This document shows positions 9,093-16,401 of a stretch of 64,000 nucleotides of DNA, piece by piece. This DNA is from CAYMZZ01 sp044463125 (GTDB taxonomy: Bacteria; Bacteroidota; Bacteroidia; Chitinophagales; Chitinophagaceae). Each line of letters begins with the position of its first letter. Position 1 is the first letter of the stretch. The position numbers were made by a program, and so were the translations under genes. The stretch is taken from assembly GCA_044463125.1 (NCBI GenBank), contig JBIQMS010000009.1:1-64000 (forward strand). The letters are read 5' to 3'. The notes below the pieces were generated by a model. That model searched no databases. It had not been told where the DNA came from and saw only the letters and a program-made list of their open reading frames with translations.

Positions 9093-9764
9093 ATGGCTTC
9101 AATATTACCCTACACCATACAGGAACAACAATTGCTCATCAGCAGCGAGCGAGTACTTTTTTGGGAAGATGAAAAAACCCTGATTACGGCCGATCTGCAC
9201 ATTGGCAAGTCGGGACATTTCCGAAAATCGGGTATCGGCATTCCACAGTCGGTTTACCGGGAAGACCTGCAACGTTTGCTTACGCAGCTATTGTTTTTTA
9301 AAGCAGAAAGGCTGATCATCGTAGGCGACCTGAGCCATAGCCGTGCCAACCTCGAAATGGAATTGTTCCGGAAATGGCGGGCCGATTTCGCCAGCCTGCC
9401 CATTCATTTGGCAAGGGGGAATCATGATATACTGGAAGATAACTGGTACAAGGAGCTGAATATTGATGTACACGATGAGCCATTTCGCGTAGGACCCTTT
9501 CTTTTTATGCATGATCCGGCCGATAATGTTTCTGGCGACAACTACTGTTTTTCCGGTCATGTGCATCCGGCGGTGCAGGTTCGCGGAAAGGGCAAACAGA
9601 CCTTGCGGTTTCCCTGCTTCTATTTTGGCAGGCAGCAAGCCATATTGCCTGCCTTCAGCCGTTTTACAGGGACCTATCTGATTGAACCCGGAAAAGAGGA
9701 AAAAGCATTTGCGATTGTGGAGAGGGAGCTGGTGGAGATAGGGACCAGGATGAAAGGATTTTAG
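9093..9764 (+). CDS. pdeM: Ligase-associated metallophosphoesterase PdeM
   Basis: A 223-residue calcineurin-like phosphoesterase with all the metal-binding motifs: ADLHIGKSGHFRK (D-x-H, about 34), VGDLSHS (G-D-x-x-H), ARGNHD (G-N-H-D) and SGHVHP (G-H-x-H). DLHIGK with the downstream GDLSHSR is typical of the subgroup linked to Lhr-type helicases and ATP-dependent ligases. The product would be a Mn-dependent phosphodiesterase or nuclease acting with the helicase in DNA repair. The frame is open upstream into the helicase gene, but the ATG at 9093 begins the conserved domain and follows a good -7 box. No signal peptide is seen, so it is cytoplasmic. The 3' end runs into short-unit repeats. Confidence 0.88.
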   Translation: MASILPYTIQEQQLLISSERVLFWEDEKTLITADLHIGKSGHFRKSGIGIPQSVYREDLQRLLTQLLFFKAERLIIVGDLSHSRANLEMELFRKWRADFASLPIHLARGNHDILEDNWYKELNIDVHDEPFRVGPFLFMHDPADNVSGDNYCFSGHVHPAVQVRGKGKQTLRFPCFYFGRQQAILPAFSRFTGTYLIEPGKEEKAFAIVERELVEIGTRMKGF

Positions 9765-9769
9765 GATGA

Positions 9770-9845
9770 TGGGATATTTGGGGATTTGGGGATTTGGGGA
9801 TTTGAGGATTTGGGAATTTGAGGATTTGAGGATTTGGGGATTTGG
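9770..9845. repeat. GGATTTGG 8-bp array
   Basis: About nine degenerate tandem units of GGATTTGG / GGATTTGA directly after pdeM. A short related run is at about 22590-22625. It is one of five short-unit arrays in the backbone gaps. Confidence 0.75.
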
Positions 9846-9941
9846 TTGGTTGCCAGTCCCGCCCTGTAGACGGGTATAGTATTTGCCGCAAGCCAGGGCG
9901 GGCTGGATTAGACGATTCCTCGATTTGAGTGAGAAGTGATT

Positions 9942-10007
9942 CTCACGATTCACGCCTCACGATTCACGCCTCACGATTCACGCCTCACGATTCACGCCTC
10001 ACGACTC
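9942..10007. repeat. TCACGNN heptamer array
   Basis: Strict 7-bp units alternating TCACGAT and TCACGCC, so the visible period is 14 bp, for about nine units. The same heptamer (TCACGAT, TCACGCC, TCACGTC) recurs at 10232-10319. No coding potential beyond chance frames. Confidence 0.8.
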
Positions 10008-10046
10008 TTTATTCCTCCTACTTGATACGACGGCGAGAAAATTATA

Positions 10047-10120
10047 TCTGCGTCCATCTGCGCGCCGATCTGCGAAAATCTGCGGGAAATGCTTTTGCAC
10101 TGCCAACAGCTTCATGGTTC
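10047..10120. repeat. TCTGCG element, left-half copy C
   Basis: Four TCTGCG units at 10-11 bp spacing end in TCTGCGGGAAATGCTTTTGCAC and a short stretch of the element's centre (CAACAGCTTCATGGTT). The right arm of the full elements at 2629-2755 and 19279-19405 is missing; a direct repeat with a TTCGG hairpin follows instead. Confidence 0.65.
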
Positions 10121-10123
10121 CGT

Positions 10124-10234
10124 AGGCTACCAATGACCCGCTCCTTCGGAGCGGAAACATCCGCCTCGTGATTTACGTCCTCCCTTCGGGAGGCTACCAA
10201 TGACCCGCTCCTTCGGAGCGGAAACATCCGCCTC
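10124..10234. repeat. Two 44-bp direct repeats with TTCGG hairpins
   Basis: An identical 44-bp block occurs at 10124-10167 and 10191-10234, 67 bp apart. Each contains the hairpin CCGCTCCTTCGGAGCGG. A second hairpin, CCTCCCTTCGGGAGG, lies between them. The latter is the same hairpin that dominates the 22.9-23.6 kb repeat cluster. Confidence 0.85.
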
Positions 10235-10319
10235 ACGTCTCACGATTCACGCGTCACGATTCACGCCTCACGCCTCACGTCTCACGATTCACGCCTCACG
10301 TCTCACGTCTCACGACTCA
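10232..10319. repeat. TCACGNN heptamer array, second copy
   Basis: About twelve heptamers (TCACGTC, TCACGAT, TCACGCG, TCACGCC) run up to the 3' end of the DUF5916 gene. The array continues the series at 9942-10007 after the TCTGCG half-copy and direct repeats. The 9765-10316 gap holds only repeats. Confidence 0.75.
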
Positions 10320-12773
10320 AGGCTTACGGCGCAATTGATTATAGTCGAGGAAATAGATAAACCTTACGGTGAGTTCGGTTCCGTGTTTGAGATCGAAGGT
10401 GCGGCCGAAATTGGAGAGGTATCTTTTGTAGGTGCTGCCATCGATGCTGCCTACTTCATCATCACCCAACCAGTTTTTGTAACCGAGGATGAGTCGGCTG
10501 CCATAGCGAAAGTCCCAGGTGAGGAAGGCGTCGGTATTGAAAAAGTTTACATTATCAATTGCATCAAAGGGAGTTTCCAATACAGGCAGGCCCTTGCTGT
10601 TGAGATAGGCGATGCGTTTGATCTTCACATTGCTCCAATAGTGGCGTATCCGAAGGGTGAGGTTGATGCGGGGCGTAAAATTATAGATGGCATTGAAAAG
10701 CGAAGTGGCTTCCTTAAAGTCCACAAAGGCGATACGTGGTTCGCCAAGGTTGTCGCGGCCGGCATTAATGATATAATCGGTTTCCGTTCCGAAATTATGA
10801 TTCAGCTCCGCGGTGAGCTTATTGCTGAAGCGATAACGTAAGCCACCTCCCAGCTCATAATATTTCTTTTCGGGGTTCTTGAAGAATTCCCCCAGCAATG
10901 CTTCCCAGGATACATAAAGTCGCTTACGGCTATCGGTACTGCCTTCCAGTCCCATATAACCATATTGTGGACGGCGGGCATATTTTTCAAAAGGTCTTCC
11001 CAACACAAAATAATCATGCTGATCGGGTAAATAACCCACGCGGAAAGTAAGGTCCCAGAAATTGCGGAAATAGAGGAAAGTGCTCATCTCCGCCGTGAAA
11101 TCGGCGAACACATCAGGTTTATAAAGTCGGCGATATTGGGCATTGAGCCGGATATTATAATTCAAGAAATGCTTACCCGGCGTAAACTGGTTAAAACTCA
11201 CCTGCGCGGTATTCGTATGCAGGTTGGCGGTTTCCAGGTAACCAAGGTCAGTGGGGTCATAGTTGAGGGAACGGATCAGGTTTTGAACGCTGTACTGCCA
11301 GCGGCCACTCACTTTTCCTACGCGGAGGCTGGTATTGTAGCCATCGTAAGAATCGTTGGAAAACACTTTGCTATAATGCGCGAAACCGCGGACATTAAAA
11401 TTGTTTTGTTTGTCAAACAGGCTGAAATCCAGTCCCGATACATTGGCATCTTCCCCTTTTCCTTCGCGCAACACACTGGTGTTGGTGAAGGTAACATAAG
11501 ACCTTCCCCGCAGGGCCTGATCCAGAACCAGGATATTATAGTTGGTGAGTACTTCGGTATTGATCCGGGTACGGTCGCCCGTGGTTTTATCGCGAATGGT
11601 TGCGTACATGGGCGCCCCTATGGCATTGAAAAAACCGATTCCGAGTTTGCCTGGTGTTCTCCCCGACAACTTGATCGCGTTATATAATTGCGTGCGACCG
11701 GGGTTACGCACGATTTCAATATTCGGGTCATCTTCCGCCATCTGCTCCACGTCACGGTAGCCCGTGGGTGTGGCCCCTACCCTGCGACTGTAAAAAAGTC
11801 CCGATTTATTGAAGATCTCCACGCCTTCGGTAAAGAAGGGGCGGTATTCATCGAAGCGCACTTCGTAAGGCGTGAGGTTGTTGATAACATTATCGGAGAT
11901 CACCTGGCCAAAATCCGGCACCAGGGTAGCATCGAGGGTAAAGCTTTCGTTGATGCCATATTTCACATCCATACCCCCGCTCTTCAGCCATTCGTTGCGG
12001 AAACCGCCCGGCTCAGGTGTGCGTCGGTATCCGGAGGAAACATAGGGTGAAAGGCTCAGGCGAAGTGGTGGCTTAATATCCTTGATATCCTTCAACAGTC
12101 CAAACTGATTCACAAATCCATTTACATTAGGATCCACGAAATTCCAGAAACTGGTTTCATTAGTACGTCTTACCTGGCGTAGAAACTGCAGTCCCCAGTC
12201 CTGATTGGGTTGTTTGGAAAACCGCAGGGAGATATAAGGAATCTCCATCTCTACTACCCAGCCATCTTCTTTGATGGATACTTTGCTGTCCCAAACAGCA
12301 TCCCAGGTCTTATCGCCATAGCTCCCAAATCCTGTGTTGATATTGGGTGCCATGCGTGCATCGGTTTGCACGTTGGTAGAAGTGGCAAGGAACTGAAAAC
12401 CGTTTTGATGATCGTTGTAGGTATCCAGGAAAACCGAGAAATAGTCGAGGTCTTTCTGTTGTTCTTCATCGCGTGCGGTAATCTGGCGGCGGATTAGTGC
12501 GGGGTCATCGTAGAGATAGGCGCCTATATAGATGGCGCTATTACTATAAAGGATCCGCACTTCAGTACGTTGGGTAGCGGGTGAGCCCACATTGGGAAAG
12601 TTCTGGATAAAGTCAGTTGCCACGGGTGCCAGTTGCCACACGGGGTCATTCAGGTCGCCATCAATTTTGGGCGCCTGGCTGGTCTTAACGGCGGGAAGTA
12701 TTTTAGGCTGTGAAAGTAGAGGCAGTACAACCCACATGAGCAACCCACACAACAGGGCAGATCTTCTTATCAT
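10317..12773 (-). CDS. DUF5916 outer-membrane protein with CBM9-like N-terminal domain
   Basis: An 818-residue exported protein. A signal peptide (about 1-22) is followed by a carbohydrate-binding-family-9-like domain (about 28-215) with the opening I-D-G-D-L-N-D-P-V-W and VRILYSNSAIYIGAYLYDD. The long C-terminal region (about 230-818) of alternating polar/aromatic strands fits the DUF5916 beta-barrel; it includes F-x-E-G-V-E-I-F and ends in an aromatic strand (FIYFLDYNQLR). Proteins of this type are widespread in Bacteroidota, often annotated as hydrolases or membrane-associated proteins, but their role is not settled. It stands alone between repeats and the S24 regulator gene, which is on the same strand about 100 bp upstream. 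Confidence 0.82.
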   Translation of the reverse strand: MIRRSALLCGLLMWVVLPLLSQPKILPAVKTSQAPKIDGDLNDPVWQLAPVATDFIQNFPNVGSPATQRTEVRILYSNSAIYIGAYLYDDPALIRRQITARDEEQQKDLDYFSVFLDTYNDHQNGFQFLATSTNVQTDARMAPNINTGFGSYGDKTWDAVWDSKVSIKEDGWVVEMEIPYISLRFSKQPNQDWGLQFLRQVRRTNETSFWNFVDPNVNGFVNQFGLLKDIKDIKPPLRLSLSPYVSSGYRRTPEPGGFRNEWLKSGGMDVKYGINESFTLDATLVPDFGQVISDNVINNLTPYEVRFDEYRPFFTEGVEIFNKSGLFYSRRVGATPTGYRDVEQMAEDDPNIEIVRNPGRTQLYNAIKLSGRTPGKLGIGFFNAIGAPMYATIRDKTTGDRTRINTEVLTNYNILVLDQALRGRSYVTFTNTSVLREGKGEDANVSGLDFSLFDKQNNFNVRGFAHYSKVFSNDSYDGYNTSLRVGKVSGRWQYSVQNLIRSLNYDPTDLGYLETANLHTNTAQVSFNQFTPGKHFLNYNIRLNAQYRRLYKPDVFADFTAEMSTFLYFRNFWDLTFRVGYLPDQHDYFVLGRPFEKYARRPQYGYMGLEGSTDSRKRLYVSWEALLGEFFKNPEKKYYELGGGLRYRFSNKLTAELNHNFGTETDYIINAGRDNLGEPRIAFVDFKEATSLFNAIYNFTPRINLTLRIRHYWSNVKIKRIAYLNSKGLPVLETPFDAIDNVNFFNTDAFLTWDFRYGSRLILGYKNWLGDDEVGSIDGSTYKRYLSNFGRTFDLKHGTELTVRFIYFLDYNQLRRKP

Positions 12774-12872
12774 ACAGTCAGTTCCGTCTCAAATATAATA
12801 GACCTTCCTGATGCGTTGAAAAAAAGACCTAAAAAAAACATCGAATTTGACCTAAACGCTTCAAAATCTGCA

Positions 12873-13622
12873 TTAATTGATCTTTTTCTTCAGCGACACT
12901 ACCTGCTCCTGAAGGTCGCTGACGATATTGGCCAACTGGCCCATATCCCAGCGCGACTGCTGGTTGGCGCGCGAGATAACCATCTGCGCCTGCCACATTT
13001 CCAGCACATCATCGGTATTTACAGTGTAAGGGTGATACACGGGGTTGTCGCTGACAAGGGTAAGCTTATTGCGGGTGCGGCCGTTGCGTTGTACCCTTTT
13101 ATATACGATACCCTCGTGGCGTGATACCACTATGCAGGCACTGCCGCTTTTCAAGTCTTCCAGGTTGTTGACCTTTTCTCCCACAATAACCGAACCGCTT
13201 GGCGTTGGCAACATACTATCCCCCACAATTTCAAAAGCACGGTAATTGCCTCCGGAAAGCATGGGCAGTGTAAAGGTATTGAGTTCATCCACAAACTCAG
13301 GATCGGCATAGCCGGCCAGGTAGCCAGCCGCAGCCTTTATAGGCACAAAGGGTATATCGGGTCGGCCGGTGGCCAGCTTCATGGCCCGGCGCTTCGCGAG
13401 ATAGTTCGATTTATTATCACTCAAATCCTTCCGCAAAATCTCATCCATCGTCAGTTTGAAAATATCGCAAACGGTTTCCAGCACATCAATCCGTGGCTCC
13501 GCCCTTTCCTCTTCATAAGCACCCAAAAGCGAACGCTTGATGCCGAGCTTCTGCGAAAACTCCTCCTGCGTCCAGCCACGAAGCTTGCGGAGGTATTTGA
13601 GATTCTGATTGGCAATTGACAT
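12873..13622 (-). CDS. XRE-family regulator with S24/LexA-like peptidase domain
   Basis: A 249-residue repressor-like protein. The N-terminal helix-turn-helix covers about 5-62 (LRGWTQEEFSQKLGIKRSLL). The C-terminal S24 domain has the catalytic Ser in GDSMLP (about 136) and Lys in YKRV (about 175). An Ala-Gly pair in KAAAGYLAG (about 97-104) is positioned like a LexA/CI autocleavage site. By family it binds DNA as a dimer and may inactivate itself on RecA filament contact; Bacteroidota also have many S24 regulators with no proven SOS role. A short coiled-coil-like C-terminus follows (LANIVSDLQEQVVSLKKK). The 5' flank carries two TACGT arrays in opposite orientation that could be binding sites. 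Confidence 0.85.
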   Translation of the reverse strand: MSIANQNLKYLRKLRGWTQEEFSQKLGIKRSLLGAYEEERAEPRIDVLETVCDIFKLTMDEILRKDLSDNKSNYLAKRRAMKLATGRPDIPFVPIKAAAGYLAGYADPEFVDELNTFTLPMLSGGNYRAFEIVGDSMLPTPSGSVIVGEKVNNLEDLKSGSACIVVSRHEGIVYKRVQRNGRTRNKLTLVSDNPVYHPYTVNTDDVLEMWQAQMVISRANQQSRWDMGQLANIVSDLQEQVVSLKKKIN

Positions 13623-13640
13623 AAGAGATGTTTTAAGTTA

Positions 13641-13812
13641 TACGTATTACGTATTACGTAGTACGTTTTAGGTTAATAGTTATAAGTATCCCCTTGTTCA
13701 GGGTGACTTATTTAACTCATACAAGCGCTCTTCTTCCAATTTTTTCTTTTGCCCAAACCGCCACATATACCAAACTCAATCACATACTACGTACTACGTA
13801 ATACGTATTACA
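13641..13812. repeat. Inverted pair of TACGTNN heptamer arrays
   Basis: Left array 13641-13667 reads TACGTAT, TACGTAT, TACGTAG, TACGTTT. Right array 13785-13812 reads as its reverse complement and shares ACGTACTACGTAATACGTA. About 117 bp separate them. Related arrays are at about 19478-19507 and 23657-23689. The pair sits between the S24 regulator (leftward) and surE (rightward), so it could be a regulatory region or just another host repeat. Confidence 0.65.
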
Positions 13813-13908
13813 TAGCCTTCCAACGAAGTTGGGAGGCTAATATTTTTAGCTAAATTACTAATTTATTTGTCCTGCCAAAAAAAAATTTGGGTGCACAATA
13901 ATTTCTCG

Positions 13909-13940
13909 TTTGACGGGACGCGAAAATATCAGCACTTTTG
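13909..13940 (+). promoter_or_regulatory. Putative Bacteroidota promoter for surE
   Basis: TTTG at 13909-13912, a 20-bp spacer and CACTTTTG at 13933-13940 match the TTTG / TAnnTTTG pattern with one mismatch. The ATG at 13949 is 8 bp downstream. This argues against the in-frame TTG at 13910, which would lie inside the promoter. Confidence 0.5.
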
Positions 13941-13948
13941 CCGGGTAT

Positions 13949-14785
13949 ATGGCAACCAAAAAGAAATCGGCCAGCATCCGCCAGAAGCCGGCGCCCCGGC
14001 AGGCCAGCCGGCGCAAATCGGAAAAACCGGTCATCCTTGTTACCAATGACGATGGCTATACCGCTCCGGGCATTCAGAACCTGGTGGAGGCGGTAAAAGA
14101 CCTGGGGAAGATCGTGGTTGTTGCGCCCGACAAGCCTCAATCGGGCATGGGCCATGCCATCACTATTGGCCAGCCCCTGCGCCTGCATAAAGTGCATAAT
14201 TTTGGCGATATAGAAGCGTATTCCTGTACGGGTACACCGGTAGATTGTGTGAAGCTGGCGGTTGACAAGGTATTGCATCGCAAACCCGATCTCTGCCTGA
14301 GCGGAGTGAACCATGGCGCCAATCATAGCATAAATGTTATTTATTCCGGCACCATGTCGGCCGCGGTGGAAGCCGCCATTGAGAGCATTCCTTCGGTGGG
14401 CTTTTCCCTTCTCGATTATAGCATTGAAGCCGACTTTGCCGGCGCGCGAAAATATGCCCGGCTGATTGTGGAGAAAATGCTGGCCACCGATATGGACCAG
14501 CATACGGTACTCAACGTGAATATCCCCGCCATGCCACCCAATCTGCTGAAGGGAATCAAGATTTGCCGGCAGGCTTATGCCAAATACGAAGAGGATTTTA
14601 TAGAACGCCAGGACCCGCATGGCCGTATGTACTATTGGCTTACGGGAGAGTTTGTCAATTTCGACAAAGGAAAGGACACGGATGTATGGGCCCTCGCCAA
14701 TGGTTATGTGAGTGTGGTACCGGTACAGTTTGACCTCACGCATTATACCCAAAAAGATAAACTGCAAAAACTCTGGGAAAAATGA
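13949..14785 (+). CDS. surE: 5'/3'-nucleotidase SurE
   Basis: A 278-residue nucleoside monophosphate phosphatase. After a basic N-terminal extension of about 27 residues comes the metal-binding LVTNDDGYTAPGI, with the two Asp of the family. SGVNHGANHSINVIYSGTM follows, containing the conserved S-G-x-N-x-G and Y-S-G-T-x-A motifs. It removes phosphate from nucleotides and related phosphoesters in the cytoplasm as an oligomer; in other bacteria it is linked to stationary-phase survival. The ATG at 13949 is chosen over the TTG at 13910 because a promoter-like pair ends just upstream. Its stop overlaps the next start (ATGA), so it forms an operon with the small membrane protein and lpxB. Confidence 0.95.
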   Translation: MATKKKSASIRQKPAPRQASRRKSEKPVILVTNDDGYTAPGIQNLVEAVKDLGKIVVVAPDKPQSGMGHAITIGQPLRLHKVHNFGDIEAYSCTGTPVDCVKLAVDKVLHRKPDLCLSGVNHGANHSINVIYSGTMSAAVEAAIESIPSVGFSLLDYSIEADFAGARKYARLIVEKMLATDMDQHTVLNVNIPAMPPNLLKGIKICRQAYAKYEEDFIERQDPHGRMYYWLTGEFVNFDKGKDTDVWALANGYVSVVPVQFDLTHYTQKDKLQKLWEK

Positions 14786-15078
14786 TCCTGAAAAAAGACA
14801 AATTACAGTTAGGCCTGCTACTCGGACTGATAGGACCCATGATTGGATTGGTGGTGATATACTTCATCAGATTTTCCTCCAGCAGTTTTTCCATATTCCT
14901 CGACGAGTTTTTCAACAACAATAAGCTTATAACTTCCATCGGCTCATTAGCTCTTTTAGCTAATGTGATACTTTTCACGATTTATATCAATACCCATCGC
15001 GATAAAACGGCCAGGGGTATTTTTCTGATAACCCTTGTTTTCGGCATTGGCATTCTCGTTTTGAAACTATTTAACTAA
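14782..15078 (+). CDS. Small membrane protein, two to three predicted helices
   Basis: A 98-residue protein whose ATG overlaps the surE stop by 4 bp, a sign of translational coupling. After a short basic N-terminus (ILKKDK) there are hydrophobic segments at about 8-28, 50-70 and 76-97 separated by short polar loops, one with basic residues (NTHRDKTARG). No catalytic motif is recognised. It resembles small uncharacterised membrane proteins found between surE and lpxB in Chitinophagaceae-type genomes, but that is from memory and not checked. The overlap on one side and a 3-bp gap on the other make it a real gene; the function is unknown. Confidence 0.75.
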   Translation: MILKKDKLQLGLLLGLIGPMIGLVVIYFIRFSSSSFSIFLDEFFNNNKLITSIGSLALLANVILFTIYINTHRDKTARGIFLITLVFGIGILVLKLFN

Positions 15079-15081
15079 TTC

Positions 15082-16197
15082 ATGAAGTATTATCTCATCG
15101 CGGGCGAGGCTTCGGGCGACTTGCATGGCAGCAATCTGATCCGCGAGCTGAGGCTGAAAGACCCCGCTGCCGAATTGCGATGCTGGGGTGGCGATAAGAT
15201 GGAATCGGCCGGTGCCGAATTGGTGAAACATTATCGCGAGCTGGCTTTTATGGGTTTTTGGGAAGTGCTGAAAAATCTGCGCACCATTCTCCGCAACCTC
15301 GCATTCTGCAAAGAAGATATTCTCCGATATCAGCCCGACGCCATCATTCTGATCGACTACCCCGGCTTCAACCTCCGTATAGCCGAATGGGCCAAACAGC
15401 AGGGGATCAAAGTGATTTATTATATCAGTCCGCAGGTATGGGCCTGGAAGGAAAACAGGGTGAAGAAAATGAAGCGCGATATCGACCTGATGATCGTGAT
15501 CCTTCCATTCGAAAAAACATTTTTTGAAGAAAAGTGGAAATGGCCGGTACACTATGTAGGCCATCCCCTGGTGGAAGTGATCGACCAGCAGCGGCAATTG
15601 CCCTTGCCGGCGCCGACAACCGACAAACCCATCGTTGCCGTATTGCCGGGCAGCCGCAAGCAGGAAATAGAAAAGAAACTGCCGGTGATGCTCGAGATGA
15701 GCAAGCGTTTTCCGCAATATCAATTTGTGCTGGCACAGGCACCGGGTCTGGAGCCCTCCTATTATGAACCCTTCCTGGAAAAATATCCTAATGTATCCGT
15801 TGGCAAAGACGGTACTTATACCCTGCTTCGCCAGGCCCGTGCAGCCATGGTAACATCCGGCACGGCCACTTTGGAGACCGCATTGATGGGTGTGCCCGAA
15901 GTGGTATGCTACAAGGGATCCCCAATCTCCTATGCCATCGCCAAAAGGGTGATACGGGTAAAATATATTTCATTGGTGAACCTGATCATGGATCGACTGC
16001 TGGTGAAGGAACTGATTCAACATGAGCTGAACCCGCAAAATCTCGAAAAGGAATTGCGCAGCCTGCTGGAAGATGAGGAAAGAAGAAATCAACTGGCAGC
16101 CGATTACCTGCAGCTTCGCCAGTTGCTGGGAGAACCCGGCAACGCCTCAGCCCGTGCGGCGGCGCTTATTCACCAATTTGTCAGCGGAGCAGCTTGA
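15082..16197 (+). CDS. lpxB: Lipid-A-disaccharide synthase
   Basis: A 371-residue GT19 glycosyltransferase joining UDP-2,3-diacylglucosamine and lipid X to form lipid A disaccharide phosphate at the inner face of the cytoplasmic membrane. The family opening YYLIAGEASGDLHGSNLI is at 3-20. Further motifs include DYPGFNLRIAEWAK, YYISPQVWAWKENRV, the G-H-P-L-V-E donor-site segment, LPGSRKQEI, and the C-terminal TSGTATLET and Y-K-G-S-P-I-S-Y blocks. Length matches the family. It begins 3 bp after the preceding small membrane gene. Its 3' end overlaps a convergent small gene by 17 bp. A cell making lipid A is an outer-membrane bacterium, in line with the other genes. Confidence 0.97.
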   Translation: MKYYLIAGEASGDLHGSNLIRELRLKDPAAELRCWGGDKMESAGAELVKHYRELAFMGFWEVLKNLRTILRNLAFCKEDILRYQPDAIILIDYPGFNLRIAEWAKQQGIKVIYYISPQVWAWKENRVKKMKRDIDLMIVILPFEKTFFEEKWKWPVHYVGHPLVEVIDQQRQLPLPAPTTDKPIVAVLPGSRKQEIEKKLPVMLEMSKRFPQYQFVLAQAPGLEPSYYEPFLEKYPNVSVGKDGTYTLLRQARAAMVTSGTATLETALMGVPEVVCYKGSPISYAIAKRVIRVKYISLVNLIMDRLLVKELIQHELNPQNLEKELRSLLEDEERRNQLAADYLQLRQLLGEPGNASARAAALIHQFVSGAA

Positions 16198-16342
16198 TGG
16201 CCAGGATAATCAGGCAAAGAATGAAGATCAGCAGGCTGATCCGGTTGATGCCGTGCATATAACCCACCCATTTTGTTTGTGGCCGCTCGGGATCCTTCTT
16301 GCGGAGATAGAGGTATTCCGCCAATTGTTTCAATACGCCCAT
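16181..16342 (-). CDS. Small membrane protein, DUF6728-like (53 residues)
   Basis: A 53-residue frame on the minus strand. It opens MGVLKQLAEYLYLRKKDPER, continues with a polar stretch and MHGINRISL, and ends in one transmembrane helix (about 36-51) with a short basic tail (KLLR). The E-Y-L-Y-x-x-K-K-D-P start, the M-H-G-I-N-(R/K)-I-S motif and the single C-terminal helix match a small Bacteroidota family that I remember as DUF6728. The ATG is at 16342 and the TGA ends at 16181, overlapping the lpxB 3' end by 17 bp in convergent orientation. Function unknown. The motif conservation makes it more than a chance frame. Confidence 0.7.
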   Translation of the reverse strand: MGVLKQLAEYLYLRKKDPERPQTKWVGYMHGINRISLLIFILCLIILAIKLLR

Positions 16343-16401
16343 AAAATTGCTGGTTCAATTGCTAAATTAAACAAGCCGGATGGGAATTGGTTCTGCCAGC
16401 C

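Noticed and set aside
10200..10841. Plus-strand frame starting in the TCACG array and running over the DUF5916 gene
   Set aside because: Its first third is translated repeat (S-R-L-T-x-H-A) and the rest is antisense to a clear gene.
13850..14767. 305-codon minus-strand frame antisense to surE
   Set aside because: surE has all family motifs on the plus strand; the antisense frame has none.
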